NCBI RefSeq assembly: GCF_028473645.1 | Contig: NZ_CP097269.1 | Span: forward strand, 3,986,001-4,050,000 | From: Acidovorax sp. GBBC 1281 | Lineage (GTDB): Bacteria > Pseudomonadota > Gammaproteobacteria > Burkholderiales > Burkholderiaceae_C | Direction: 5' to 3' | Length of the DNA stretch: 64,000 nucleotides | Shown: in pieces, positions 27,545-37,191 of the stretch | Position numbering within the stretch: the first letter of the stretch is position 1 | How the letters are laid out: each line of letters starts with the position of its first letter | Translations under genes and position numbers: made by a program | The notes under the pieces: model-generated | The model's input: the letters and a program-made list of their open reading frames with translations, nothing else | Databases searched by the model: none | Told to the model about the DNA's origin: nothing

Positions 27545-30439
27545 ATGTCCGAGAACACGAACGCCACCCCCACCCCTTCCACCGGCACGGACTACCGCGC
27601 CACGCTCAACCTGCCCGACACCGCCTTCCCGATGCGCGGCGACCTGCCCAAGCGCGAGCCGGGCTGGGTGAAGGAATGGGACGAAAAAGGCATCTATAAG
27701 AAGCTGCGCGACGCCCGCTGCGGCGCACCGAAGTTCATCCTGCACGACGGCCCGCCCTATGCCAACGGCCAGATCCACATGGGCCATGCGGTGAATAAGA
27801 TCCTGAAGGACATGATCACCAAGGCGCGCCAGCTCGAAGGCTTCGACGCGCTGTACGTGCCCGGCTGGGACTGCCACGGCCTGCCGATCGAAAACGCCAT
27901 CGAGAAAAAGCACGGCCGCAACCTGAGCCGCGACGACATGCAGGCCAAGAGCCGCGCCTATGCCACCGAGCAGATCGCCCAGCAGATGGGCGACTTCCAG
28001 CGCCTGGGCGTGCTGGGCGAATGGGACAACCCCTACAAGACGATGAACTTCGCCAACGAAGCGGGCGAAATCCGGGCGTTCAAGCGCGTGATGGAGCGCG
28101 GCTTCGTGTACCGGGGCTTGAAGCCCGTGTACTGGTGCTTCGACTGCGGCTCGTCGCTGGCCGAGTTCGAGATCGAGTACCAGGACAAGAAGAGCACCAC
28201 GCTGGACGTGGCCTTCAAGGCGCACGAGCCTGCCAAGCTGGCCGCCGCCTTCGGCCTGCAAGGACAGGAAGGCCCCTCCGGTAGCCTGTCCAAAGACGCC
28301 TTCGTGGTGATCTGGACCACCACCGCCTGGACCATCCCCGCCAATCAGGCGTTGAACCTGAACCCCGAAATCACCTATGCGCTGGTGGACACCGAGCGCG
28401 GCCTGCTGGTGCTGGCCGAATCGCTGGTGGAAGACTGCATGGCACGCTACGGCCTCACCGGCCAGGTGCTCGCCACGGCGCTGGGCGAAAAGCTCGGCGG
28501 GCTGGAGTTCGAGCACCCGCTCTACGACGTGAAAAGCGAAGACGGCAGCCATGGCTACCGGCGCCTGTCGCCCGTGTACCTGGCCGACTATGCCACGGCG
28601 GACGACGGCACCGGCATCGTGCACTCCTCCCCCGCCTACGGCCTGGAGGATTTCAACTCCTGCCGCGCACACGGCCTGGCGCTGGACGACATCCTGAACC
28701 CCGTGCAGGGCAACGGCACCTACGCGGCCGACTTCCCCCTGTTCGGCGGCCAGCACATCTGGAAGGCCGTGCCGGTCGTCATCGAGGCGCTGCGCAACGC
28801 TGGCCGCCTGATGGCCACCAAGGACATCACCCACAGCTACCCGCACTGCTGGCGCCACAAGACCCCGGTGATCTACCGAGCCGCCGCGCAATGGTTCATC
28901 CGCATGGACGAAGGCGAAGGCGTGTTCACCAAGGACAAGGCGCCCAAGACCCTGCGCCAGACGGCGTTGGAGGCCATCGAGCACACCAGTTTCTACCCCG
29001 AGAACGGCAAGGCCCGCCTGCACGACATGATCGCCAACCGGCCCGACTGGTGCATCTCGCGCCAGCGCAGCTGGGGCGTGCCCATCCCGTTCTTCCTGCA
29101 CAAGGACTCGGGCGAACTGCATCCGCGCACCATGGAGATCATGGACCAGGCGGCCGATATCGTCGAGAAGGGCGGCATCGAGGCCTGGAGCCGCGTGACG
29201 CCCGAAGACATCCTGGGTGCCGAGGATGCGGCCTGCTACACCAAGAGCACCGACATCCTGGAAGTGTGGTTCGACTCCGGCTCCACCTTCTTCCACGTGC
29301 TGCGCGGCACGCACCCGAACGTGCACCACGACACCGGCTCCGAGGCGGACCTGTACCTCGAAGGCCACGACCAGCACCGCGGCTGGTTCCACAGCTCGCT
29401 GCTGCTGGCGAGCGCCCTGGAGGGCCGCGCGCCCTACAAGGGCCTGCTGACCCACGGCTTTACCGTGGACAGCCAGGGCCGCAAGATGAGCAAATCGCTG
29501 GGCAACGGCATCGACCCGCAGGAGATCAACAAGAAGCTCGGCGCCGAGATCATCCGCCTGTGGGTGGCCGCCAGCGACTACTCGGGCGACATCGCCGGCG
29601 ACGACAAGATCCTGGCGCGCGTGGTGGACGCTTACCGCCGCATCCGCAACACGCTGCGCTTCCTGCTGGCCAACGTGAGCGACTTCGATCCGAAGGCCGA
29701 CGCCGTGCCGTTCGACCAGATGCTGGAGATCGACCGCTATGCGCTCACGCGGGCCGCCGAATTCCAGGCCGAAGTGCTGGCCCACTACCAGGTTTACGAG
29801 TTCCATCCCGTGGTGGCCAAGCTGCAGCTGTACTGCTCGGAAGACCTGGGCGGCTTCTACCTCGACGTGCTCAAGGACCGCCTGTACACCACGGCGCCCA
29901 AGAGCCTGGCACGCCGCAGCGCCCAGACCGCGCTCTATCAGATCACGCACGCCATGCTGCGCTGGATGGCGCCCTTCCTTTCGTTCACGGCGGAAGAGGC
30001 GTGGAAGGTGTTCGGCACGTCCGAATCGATCTTCCTGGAAACCTACGGCGCCATCGCGGGCGCCGACGAAGGGCTGCTCGCCAAGTGGGCCCGCCTGCGC
30101 ACCATCCGCGATGCGGTGAACAAGGAAATCGAGGCGCTGCGCGCGGCCGGCCAGGTGGGCTCGTCGCTGCAGGCCACCGTCACACTGACCGCCGCCCCCG
30201 AAGACCACGCGCTGCTCGCCAGCCTGGGCGAAGACCTGAAGTTCGTCTTCATCACGTCCGCGATCGAACTGGTGGCGGGCGATGCGCTGCGGATCAGCGT
30301 GCAGGCCAGTACCGACACCAAGTGCGAGCGCTGCTGGCACTACCGCAGCGATGTGGGCCAGGACCCGGCCCACCCGACGCTGTGCGGCCGCTGCACCAGC
30401 AACCTGTATGGCGCCGGCGAAGCGCGGGAGCACGCGTGA
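27545..30439 (+). CDS. ileS: Isoleucyl-tRNA synthetase
   Basis: 964 residues, class Ia synthetase. The HMGH variant of the HIGH motif is in [15 protein letters not shown] near residue 75; the CP1 editing domain follows, with KMSKSLGNG near 650. A C-terminal zinc site has CERCWHYR and LCGRCTSNL, typical of eubacterial type 1 IleRS. Start [12 protein letters not shown]; the long in-frame upstream stretch overlaps ribF and was rejected. The stop overlaps the lspA start (TGATG), so translation is coupled. Confidence 0.97.
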   Translation: MSENTNATPTPSTGTDYRATLNLPDTAFPMRGDLPKREPGWVKEWDEKGIYKKLRDARCGAPKFILHDGPPYANGQIHMGHAVNKILKDMITKARQLEGFDALYVPGWDCHGLPIENAIEKKHGRNLSRDDMQAKSRAYATEQIAQQMGDFQRLGVLGEWDNPYKTMNFANEAGEIRAFKRVMERGFVYRGLKPVYWCFDCGSSLAEFEIEYQDKKSTTLDVAFKAHEPAKLAAAFGLQGQEGPSGSLSKDAFVVIWTTTAWTIPANQALNLNPEITYALVDTERGLLVLAESLVEDCMARYGLTGQVLATALGEKLGGLEFEHPLYDVKSEDGSHGYRRLSPVYLADYATADDGTGIVHSSPAYGLEDFNSCRAHGLALDDILNPVQGNGTYAADFPLFGGQHIWKAVPVVIEALRNAGRLMATKDITHSYPHCWRHKTPVIYRAAAQWFIRMDEGEGVFTKDKAPKTLRQTALEAIEHTSFYPENGKARLHDMIANRPDWCISRQRSWGVPIPFFLHKDSGELHPRTMEIMDQAADIVEKGGIEAWSRVTPEDILGAEDAACYTKSTDILEVWFDSGSTFFHVLRGTHPNVHHDTGSEADLYLEGHDQHRGWFHSSLLLASALEGRAPYKGLLTHGFTVDSQGRKMSKSLGNGIDPQEINKKLGAEIIRLWVAASDYSGDIAGDDKILARVVDAYRRIRNTLRFLLANVSDFDPKADAVPFDQMLEIDRYALTRAAEFQAEVLAHYQVYEFHPVVAKLQLYCSEDLGGFYLDVLKDRLYTTAPKSLARRSAQTALYQITHAMLRWMAPFLSFTAEEAWKVFGTSESIFLETYGAIAGADEGLLAKWARLRTIRDAVNKEIEALRAAGQVGSSLQATVTLTAAPEDHALLASLGEDLKFVFITSAIELVAGDALRISVQASTDTKCERCWHYRSDVGQDPAHPTLCGRCTSNLYGAGEAREHA

Positions 30440-30948
30440 TGGCCCGCAGCAGCTATTCGTCTTCATCCTCCGCGGGCGGCAAGATGTGGCCCTGGCTCGT
30501 CTGGGCACTGCTGATCCTGATCGCAGACCAGTTCACCAAGACGTTGATCCTGGGCTACTACCGGCTGGGCGATGCCACCTACATCACCGGCTTCTTCAAC
30601 ATCGTGCGTGCGCACAACACGGGCGCGGCGTTCTCCTTCCTGGCGGATGCGGGCGGCTGGCAGCGCTGGGTGTTCACGGGCATCGGCGTGGCGGCCACGC
30701 TGTTCATCGTGTGGCAGCTTCGCGCCCATCCCGGGCAGAAGCTGTTTTGCTTCGCGCTGTCCAGCATCCTGGGCGGCGCCGTGGGCAACGTGGTGGACCG
30801 CATGATGCACGGCTACGTGGTGGACTTCCTGGACTTCCACGCGCGGGGCTGGCACTTTCCGGCCTTCAACCTGGCGGACTCGGCCATCACGGTGGGAGCG
30901 GCCTGCCTGATCCTGGATGAACTGCTGCGGGTGAAGCGCTCGTCCTGA
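30439..30948 (+). CDS. lspA: Lipoprotein signal peptidase II
   Basis: 169 residues with four membrane helices. Catalytic Asp residues are in [15 protein letters not shown] and FNLADSAI; family motif NTGAAFSFL is present. It cleaves prolipoprotein signal peptides at the inner membrane. A Ser-rich N-terminal tail ([13 protein letters not shown]) precedes the first helix. Overlaps the ileS stop by one base. Confidence 0.96.
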   Translation: MARSSYSSSSSAGGKMWPWLVWALLILIADQFTKTLILGYYRLGDATYITGFFNIVRAHNTGAAFSFLADAGGWQRWVFTGIGVAATLFIVWQLRAHPGQKLFCFALSSILGGAVGNVVDRMMHGYVVDFLDFHARGWHFPAFNLADSAITVGAACLILDELLRVKRSS

Positions 30949-31002
30949 AGACCGGGCGCCGACAGCGCGCCCTGCCCGGCAACACGCTGGCTGCGGCAAG
31001 CG

Positions 31003-32145
31003 TCAGGCGCCTTTGTCACGCAGCCGCCTGGCGGCATCCAGCAACCCGGGCACTTCCTGCGTTGCGCTTCGTATGCCTGCGCCGACGTCCATCTGCCGCG
31101 CGACGCCCACGGCCAGCACCTCATTGAGCAGAGCGCGCTGGGCCCGGCGAAGGTTGGGATTCACGGCCCGCACTTCAGGAGGAACGCGGGCCTTGGCAAC
31201 ATCAACGGGGGCCTGTAGCTTGAGTTGCACTCGCCGCTCGAACCCCCGGCCCACCACCGCCATGGAAGGAAAGACCGTGTGTGGCGCGTAGCGCATCGTG
31301 GGCCCGACCTCGCGCAAGCCCTGGTCGAAGCGGGCCAGCAGAGATGGCGAGTTCCCGGTCAAAGCCGTCTCCATTTCAGCCCTGTCTTTCAAGCCCGTGG
31401 CATGGCCGTGCTCCAGGCTCAGGGTGAAGTCGCCGGCATCACCTGCCCATTGGCTGTCTGCAGAAAAGACTGCGGGTCCGCGAAGCCAAGGGTCCAATAC
31501 CATGTGGTAATCCGGCCCCCGCCCGTCCCTCAGCTCTGCCCAGTCGTGGTCGATCCACTGCGACTTCACGAGGTAAATGCACTCCCCCTTGTCGGTGCCT
31601 GAGCTGGCTTCTTTCAACAGAGGGACATGCAGCATGATGGTCAAGGCAGCGAACTCTGCACAATTGCCGGCCCGGGCCAGAATTCCTCCGGCAGCGTAGG
31701 CCACAACTCGCGGCAGGCCGTGCTCCACCAGCATGTTCTTCACAAGCCGGCCCGCTTCGACCCTCCTGGAGCTTTCGTGACCGAATTGCGCAATGTCGTC
31801 TTTGACGTTGCCACGACCGCTCGGCAACAGCGCGCGGACCTGCTCGACCGTGGCGGTGGCGTTGCGCAGGCGCGTGAGGTCAGGCCCTTCCACATGCCGG
31901 CCATCGATGGCCCGGGCCATGACATAGCCGCGCAACTGCCGGTCCACTGCGGGGGACAGGGTTTGGCGAGGGCGAAGCAGGCCTTCTTCTATTACGGCGA
32001 TACCAGCGGCTTTACGCGAATGCAGTCCGTGGACAGCTACCTCGCCGCCGCAGGCGGGGTCTCTACCAGTGGAAGGGGATCCGACACCCGGCCTGGGCGC
32101 CAGCGCGGCAGGCGGACCGCCCCGGGATGAAAGCGGTGACACCAT
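31003..32145 (-). CDS. HopX/AvrPphE/XopE-family type III effector
   Basis: 380 residues. ATG preceded by GAGGAG at good spacing. The family's papain/transglutaminase-like core is visible: ALLPSGRGNVK (103-115, matching the conserved FGRGN region), Cys162 in AGNCAEFA, His200 in DHDWAEL and Asp218 in VLDPWLRGPAVFSADSQ. The last block closely parallels the DPW-NGPAIFAEDSRF stretch I recall from Pseudomonas HopX1. The first ~60 residues are Ser/Pro/Gly-rich, as for a secretion signal. Other members are secreted into plant cells and degrade or modify host proteins. A perfect PIP promoter lies upstream. All three catalytic residues are intact. Confidence 0.88.
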   Translation of the reverse strand: MVSPLSSRGGPPAALAPRPGVGSPSTGRDPACGGEVAVHGLHSRKAAGIAVIEEGLLRPRQTLSPAVDRQLRGYVMARAIDGRHVEGPDLTRLRNATATVEQVRALLPSGRGNVKDDIAQFGHESSRRVEAGRLVKNMLVEHGLPRVVAYAAGGILARAGNCAEFAALTIMLHVPLLKEASSGTDKGECIYLVKSQWIDHDWAELRDGRGPDYHMVLDPWLRGPAVFSADSQWAGDAGDFTLSLEHGHATGLKDRAEMETALTGNSPSLLARFDQGLREVGPTMRYAPHTVFPSMAVVGRGFERRVQLKLQAPVDVAKARVPPEVRAVNPNLRRAQRALLNEVLAVGVARQMDVGAGIRSATQEVPGLLDAARRLRDKGA

Positions 32146-32259
32146 AAGTCGGCTCCTCGATTTTGGCGCCCGGTTTTGAAAGGGAAAGGCCGCAGGCGCC
32201 GGACCAGGGCATGCGTCCTTCGACCATCCGAATCCGCCTCATGCGGAACTGGAACACGC

Positions 32260-32321
32260 AGGTTAAGCACGAAATCGCCCTTCCTCCATGCGTGCCGCGA
32301 AGACACCCGTGGGCGGACGAA
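32260..32321 (-). promoter_or_regulatory. Perfect PIP box plus -10 for the HopX-like effector
   Basis: On the minus strand TTCGT (32321-32317), 15 bases, TTCGC (32301-32297), 31 bases, then TAACCT (YANNNT) at 32265-32260. The start codon is 115 bases further on. Confidence 0.85.
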
Positions 32322-32387
32322 CCCGCGGACTTTGCTCCCACCGCGCGCGACTGTCATCACGCCGTCACGCCGCCCCGCTCCAATGCC

Positions 32388-32403
32388 ATGAAATCGATTA
32401 CAT
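32388..32403. promoter_or_regulatory. LacI-family operator-like palindrome
   Basis: ATGAAATCGATTACAT matches its own reverse complement at 14 of 16 positions and has a central CG, as LacI-family sites do. It lies 27 bases before the chosen lacI-type start, consistent with autoregulation of the whole import operon. It argues against using the ATG at 32388 as the start. Confidence 0.6.
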
Positions 32404-32429
32404 GGCCTTTTGCAGCCCATTCCATCCCC

Positions 32430-33422
32430 ATGACCATCCAGGACGTCGCCCGCGAAGCCGGGGTTTCGGTCGCCACCGTGTCCCGCGCGTTCAATCTGCC
32501 GGACAAGGTCACCCCCGCCACGCGCGACCTCGTGCTCGGCGTGGCCGAGCGCCTGGGCTACGCGCCCAACGCCAGTGCCCGCACGCTGCGCACGCAGCGC
32601 AGCCGCGTCATCGGGGTGATGCTGCCCACACTGCTCAATCCCGTGTTCGCGGAATGCCTCGAAGGCATCGCGCGCGCCGCGGCGCTGGCGGGCTATGCCA
32701 TCCTGCCGTTCACCACCGACTACGTGATCGCGCAGGAAGAGCGCGCCGTGAATCTGCTGCTGGCGGGCGACGTGGACGGCATGATCCTCGTGGTCTCGCA
32801 GCCCGAGTCCTCCACGGCGCTCGCACGCCTCGCGGCATCCGCCCTGCCCTACGTGCTGGCCTACAACCGGCACCCCGGCCACCCCTGCGTCTCGGTGGAC
32901 AGCGAAGGCGCCGTGGCCGACCTGGTGGCACGGCTGGTGGCCCTGGGGCACCGGCGCATCGCCATGGTGAGCGGCCAGTTGGCCGCCTCGGACCGCGCAC
33001 AGCAGCGCTGTCGCGGCTTTCGACGCGGCATGGCCGCTGCCGGGCTGGCGCAGGCGCCGGTGATCGAAGTGCCTTTCGTGGAAACCGCGGTGGAGGACGT
33101 GGCGCAGTGGCTGCGCGGGGCCGAGCGCCCGACCGCCCTGGTCTGCTCCAACGACCTGATTGCGATCCGCTGCCTGCGGGCCGCCCACCAGGCGGGCCTC
33201 GCCGTGCCGCGCGATCTCAGCGTGGTGGGCTTCGACGGCATCGCGCTGGGGCAGGACCTCACCCCCGTGCTGAGCACCGTGGCCCAGCCCAATGCCGACA
33301 TCGGCCGCTGCAGCGTGGAACTGCTGATCCAGGCCATGGCCGCCGATGCGCCGCTGACGCCACAGGCCAGCCTGACGCTGCCCCATCGCTTCCGTGCCGG
33401 CGAATCCTGCGCAGGCGCCTGA
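32430..33422 (+). CDS. LacI-family transcriptional regulator
   Basis: 330 residues. The HTH begins at once (MTIQDVAREAGVSVATVSRA), followed by the hinge and a periplasmic-binding-protein-like sensor (about 60-330; VVGFDGIALGQDLTPVLSTV). It heads a cluster with an ABC importer and a phosphodiesterase, 67 bases before the binding protein, so it probably controls them, with the palindrome at 32388 as operator. The effector molecule is unknown. Confidence 0.92.
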   Translation: MTIQDVAREAGVSVATVSRAFNLPDKVTPATRDLVLGVAERLGYAPNASARTLRTQRSRVIGVMLPTLLNPVFAECLEGIARAAALAGYAILPFTTDYVIAQEERAVNLLLAGDVDGMILVVSQPESSTALARLAASALPYVLAYNRHPGHPCVSVDSEGAVADLVARLVALGHRRIAMVSGQLAASDRAQQRCRGFRRGMAAAGLAQAPVIEVPFVETAVEDVAQWLRGAERPTALVCSNDLIAIRCLRAAHQAGLAVPRDLSVVGFDGIALGQDLTPVLSTVAQPNADIGRCSVELLIQAMAADAPLTPQASLTLPHRFRAGESCAGA

Positions 33423-33489
33423 CCGACAGATCCCGCAACCCACTCCCCCAACCCATCCCTTCCTTCGTTCTGCTTTTCTGGAGCCCTCG

Positions 33490-34503
33490 ATGAAACACAC
33501 CTTGCAAACCCTGATCCGCACCACCGTGTTGGCCTTCGGCCTGGCCTCCGGCGCCGCCGCGATGGCGCAAACCGCCATTTGCTACAACTGCCCGCCCGAA
33601 TGGGCCGACTGGGGCAGCCAGCTCAAGGCCATCAAGGCCCGCACGGGCGTGACCGTGCCGCCGGACAACAAGAACTCCGGCCAAGCCCTTGCCCAGATGG
33701 TCGCCGAGCGTGCAAGCCCGGTGGCCGACGTGACCTACCTCGGCGTGACGTTCGCCATCCAGGCGCAGAAAGACGGCGTGGTGGGCACCTACCAGCCCGC
33801 CGGCTGGAAGGACATTCCGGAAGGCCTCAAGGACCCGGCGGGCCACTGGTTCACCATCCACTCGGGCACGCTCGGCTTCATGGTGAACGTCGATGCGCTC
33901 AAAGGCAAGCCGGTGCCCAAATCGTGGGCCGACCTGCTCAAGCCCGACTACAAGGGCCTGATCGGCTACCTCGACCCGGCCTCGGCCTTCGTGGGCTACG
34001 TGGGCGCAGTGGCGGTCAACCAGGCCCGCGGCGGCTCCATGGACAACTTCGCCCCCGGCATCGACTACTTCAAGGCACTGCAGAAGAACGAGCCCATCGT
34101 GCCCAAGCAGACGGCCTACGCCCGCGTGCTGTCGGGTGAGATCGCCATCTTGCTGGACTACGACTTCAACGCCTACCGCGCCAAGTACAAGGACCAGGCC
34201 AACGTGCAGTTCGTAATCCCTGCGGAAGGCACCGTGGTCGTGCCTTACGTGATGAGCCTGGTGGCCAATGCCCCGCATGCGGCAGATGCCAGGAAGGTGC
34301 TGGACTTCGTGCTGTCCGACGAAGGCCAGGCGTTGTGGGCCAACGCCTACCTGCGCCCGGTGCGCGCCAATGCCATGCCCAAGGAAGTGCAGGCCCGCTT
34401 CCTGCCGGCCAGCGACTACGCGCGCGCCAAGACCGTGGACTACGGCCGCATGGCGGCTGCGCAGAAGGCGTTCTCCGATCGCTATCTGAAGGAAGTGCAG
34501 TAA
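33490..34503 (+). CDS. ABC importer periplasmic binding protein (iron/phosphonate type)
   Basis: 337 residues. Signal peptide ends at about residue 27 (AAAMAQ). It is a family-1-like extracellular solute-binding protein related to ferric-, thiamine- and aminoethylphosphonate-binding receptors (GKPVPKSWADLLKPDYKGL, PAEGTVVVPYVMSLV). TGGAGCC precedes the ATG. With a GpdQ-like enzyme at the end of the operon, a phosphoester or phosphonate ligand is plausible; this is inferred. Confidence 0.85.
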   Translation: MKHTLQTLIRTTVLAFGLASGAAAMAQTAICYNCPPEWADWGSQLKAIKARTGVTVPPDNKNSGQALAQMVAERASPVADVTYLGVTFAIQAQKDGVVGTYQPAGWKDIPEGLKDPAGHWFTIHSGTLGFMVNVDALKGKPVPKSWADLLKPDYKGLIGYLDPASAFVGYVGAVAVNQARGGSMDNFAPGIDYFKALQKNEPIVPKQTAYARVLSGEIAILLDYDFNAYRAKYKDQANVQFVIPAEGTVVVPYVMSLVANAPHAADARKVLDFVLSDEGQALWANAYLRPVRANAMPKEVQARFLPASDYARAKTVDYGRMAAAQKAFSDRYLKEVQ

Positions 34504-34507
34504 CGCC

Positions 34508-35326
34508 ATGGGCCACGGTGGTTCCGCTCCGTCGCGCCCGGTGCTGCTGGCGTGCGCCGCGCCTGCCGTGGCGTTCTTTGCGGCGTTCTGGCTGCTGCCC
34601 GTCGCCCTGCTGCTGGCCCTGCCGGCGGCCAAGGGCTGGGACACCTACTTCGCGGTGCTGACCCATGCGCGCTATCTGCAGAGCCTGCTGCAGACGCTGG
34701 GACTGTCGCTCGCCGTCACGCTGGCCACGCTGGTGCTGGGTGCGCTGGTGGGCATCACGCTGGCGCGCCAGCGCTTTCATGTCCGTGCGCTGCTGCTGTC
34801 GCTGCTGACGCTGCCGCTGTCGTTCCCCGGCGTGATCGTCGGCTTTTTCATGATCCTGCTGGGCGGTCGGCAGGGGCTGGTGGCCGACCTGTCGGAGGCG
34901 CTGGGCGCCGGCCGCACCACGTTCGCCTATGGGCTCACCGGCCTGTTCCTGGCGTATCTGTATTTCTCGCTGCCGCGGGCCATCGCCACCTACACGGCGG
35001 CAGCCGGCAGCATGGATGCGCAGCTGGAAGAAGCGGCCCGCTCCCTGGGTGCCTCGCGCTGGCGCGTGGCGCGCGATGTGTGGGTGCCCGAACTGGCGGC
35101 CACGACGCTGGCCTGCGGCGCGATCGTCTTCGCCACGGCCATGGGCGCGTTCGGCACGGCGTTCACGCTGTCAGCCAAGTTCGAGGTGCTGCCCATCACC
35201 ATCTACAACGAGTTCACCAACTATGCCAACTTCGCGCTGGCCGCCAGCCTGTCGATCACGCTCGGGCTGATCACCTGGATGGTGCTGTGGGTGTCGCGCC
35301 GCGTGTCCGGCACCACCGCTTTCTGA
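34508..35326 (+). CDS. ABC importer inner-membrane permease 1
   Basis: 272 residues with six hydrophobic segments. The cytoplasmic EAA loop is at about residues 172-195 (LEEAARSLGASRWRVARDV). The start is four bases after the binding protein stop, so it is co-translated. It forms a heterodimer with the next permease. Confidence 0.9.
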   Translation: MGHGGSAPSRPVLLACAAPAVAFFAAFWLLPVALLLALPAAKGWDTYFAVLTHARYLQSLLQTLGLSLAVTLATLVLGALVGITLARQRFHVRALLLSLLTLPLSFPGVIVGFFMILLGGRQGLVADLSEALGAGRTTFAYGLTGLFLAYLYFSLPRAIATYTAAAGSMDAQLEEAARSLGASRWRVARDVWVPELAATTLACGAIVFATAMGAFGTAFTLSAKFEVLPITIYNEFTNYANFALAASLSITLGLITWMVLWVSRRVSGTTAF

Positions 35327-35339
35327 AGGAGCCGAAACC

Positions 35340-36137
35340 ATGCGAAACGCAAGACAGGCCCCGGCGCTGCTGATGGCGCTGACCGCCCTGGTCGCGCTGT
35401 TCATGATCGCGCCCATCGCCCTCTCGGTGGTGGCCGGGCTGGTCAACAACTACAGCGTGGGCCTGAAAAGCGGGCTCACGCTGCGCTGGCTGGGCGAGGT
35501 GTGGGAGAACTACGGCGGCACGGTGGGCTGGTCCCTGGTGCTCGCGCTGCTGTGCGTGCTGGGCAACCTGTTGCTGGGCGTGCCCTGCGCCTATGCCCTG
35601 GCGCGCAGCCGCTCCCGCTGGGCCCGGCTGTTCGAAGAACTGCTCACCCTGCCTGTCGCCGTGCCGGGACTGGCCAGCGCGCTGGCGCTCATCCTCGCCT
35701 ACGGGCAGCTTTCGGGCTTTCGCCAGAGCTTCGCCTTCATCCTGGTGGGGCACATGGTGTTCACGCTGCCCTTCATGGTGCGCACCGTGGGATCGGCATT
35801 CCAGAAGAACGAACTGCGCTCGCTCGAAGAGGCCGCGCGCTCGCTGGGCGCCAGCTTCGCGCAGCGCTTTCTGGGCGTGCTGGTGCCGGCCGTGCTGCCG
35901 GCCATCGTGGCGGGCAGCCTGATGGTGTTCACGCTCTCGGTGGGCGAATTCAATCTCACCTGGATGCTGCACACCCCGCTCACCCGCACGCTGCCCGTGG
36001 GGCTGGCCGACAGCTATGCATCGATGCGCATCGAGATCGGCTCGGCCTACACGCTGGTCTTTCTGATCGTCATTCTTCCCATGCTGTGGGGCCTGCAGGC
36101 CATCGGCACCTTCATCGAGAAACACCATGGAACTTGA
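35340..36137 (+). CDS. ABC importer inner-membrane permease 2
   Basis: 265 residues, six membrane segments, EAA loop EEAARSLGASFAQRF near residue 162. Preceded by AAGGAG. Its end overlaps the ATPase start by 11 bases. Confidence 0.9.
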   Translation: MRNARQAPALLMALTALVALFMIAPIALSVVAGLVNNYSVGLKSGLTLRWLGEVWENYGGTVGWSLVLALLCVLGNLLLGVPCAYALARSRSRWARLFEELLTLPVAVPGLASALALILAYGQLSGFRQSFAFILVGHMVFTLPFMVRTVGSAFQKNELRSLEEAARSLGASFAQRFLGVLVPAVLPAIVAGSLMVFTLSVGEFNLTWMLHTPLTRTLPVGLADSYASMRIEIGSAYTLVFLIVILPMLWGLQAIGTFIEKHHGT

Positions 36138-37191
36138 ACGCACGCGCGTGGACGTGGTCCAGTGCGCCAAAACCTATGCCGACGGTACCCGCGGCCTGCA
36201 GCCCACCGACCTGACCGTGGAGCCCGGCGAGGTGATGGCCCTGCTCGGACCGTCGGGCTGCGGCAAGACCACGCTGCTGCGCCTGATCGCCGGGCTGGAG
36301 GCCCCAGATGCGGGCAGCCGCATCGCTTTCGGAAACACCGACGTGACCCGCATGCCGATCGAGCAGCGCGGCGTGGGCATGGTGTTCCAGCACTACGCGC
36401 TTTTTCCGCAAATGACGGTGGAGTCCAACATCGGCTATGGCCTCAAGATCCGCGGCGTGGCCGAAAGCGAGCGCCGCCGCACCGTGGGCGAACTCGTCGA
36501 TCTGGTGCGCCTGGGCGGCCTGGAGAAAAAACGCCCGGCCGAACTCTCTGGCGGCCAGCGCCAGCGGGTGGCCCTGGCCCGCGCCGTGGCCGCGCGGCCG
36601 CGCGTGCTGCTGCTGGACGAACCGCTCACCGCGCTGGATGCCAAGCTCAAGGAATCGCTGCGCGACGAACTGGCCGACCTGCTGCGCCGCCTGCACATCA
36701 CGGCGATCCACGTCACCCACGACCAGCAGGAAGCCCTGGCCATTGCCGACCGCCTGGCCGTGATGCATGCCGGCCGCATCGTGCAGGTGGGCGACGGCGA
36801 GGCGCTCTACCGCACGCCCAGCCACCCGTTCGTGGCCACGTTCCTGGGCCGGGTGAACCGCATCGTGCCGGCCGTGGACCCCAGCGCAGCGCGGGGACTG
36901 CCGCACCTCACGGCGCTGCAGGCCTGCGACGCCCTTTCGGCTTCGGCCGACGCGCTGCTCGTGCGACCCGAGGACGTCGAGGTGGGCCCGACCCTGCCCG
37001 ACTGGGGCAGCGCCGCCGTGACGCGCCGCAGTTTCCTGGGCGACCGCGTGCAGCTCACGCTGGCCGTTTCGGGGCATGCGCCCCTCCTGGCCGATGTGCA
37101 CCGCGACCATCCCGCACGCGAAGGCGAGCAGGTAGGCTTTCGCATCGCCACGCACCGCCTGCTGTCCGTCACCGAAAGCCTCAGCGCATGA
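36127..37191 (+). CDS. ABC importer ATPase
   Basis: 354 residues. Walker A GPSGCGKTT near residue 42, Q loop, signature LSGGQRQRVALARA near 137, Walker B VLLLDEPLTALD near 160, switch His in VTHDQQEA, and a C-terminal TOBE regulatory domain (about 260-354). Energises the two permeases. Its stop overlaps the start of the phosphodiesterase (ATGA). Confidence 0.95.
   Translation: MELERTRVDVVQCAKTYADGTRGLQPTDLTVEPGEVMALLGPSGCGKTTLLRLIAGLEAPDAGSRIAFGNTDVTRMPIEQRGVGMVFQHYALFPQMTVESNIGYGLKIRGVAESERRRTVGELVDLVRLGGLEKKRPAELSGGQRQRVALARAVAARPRVLLLDEPLTALDAKLKESLRDELADLLRRLHITAIHVTHDQQEALAIADRLAVMHAGRIVQVGDGEALYRTPSHPFVATFLGRVNRIVPAVDPSAARGLPHLTALQACDALSASADALLVRPEDVEVGPTLPDWGSAAVTRRSFLGDRVQLTLAVSGHAPLLADVHRDHPAREGEQVGFRIATHRLLSVTESLSA

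Noticed and set aside
27533..30508. 991-codon open frame antisense to ileS
   Set aside because: Shadow of a highly conserved gene; His/Val/Gln-rich with no domains.
32163..32429. N-terminal extension of the LacI-type regulator
   Set aside because: LacI proteins begin at the HTH (MTIQDVAREAG). The upstream stretch contains the PIP promoter on the other strand and the operator-like palindrome.
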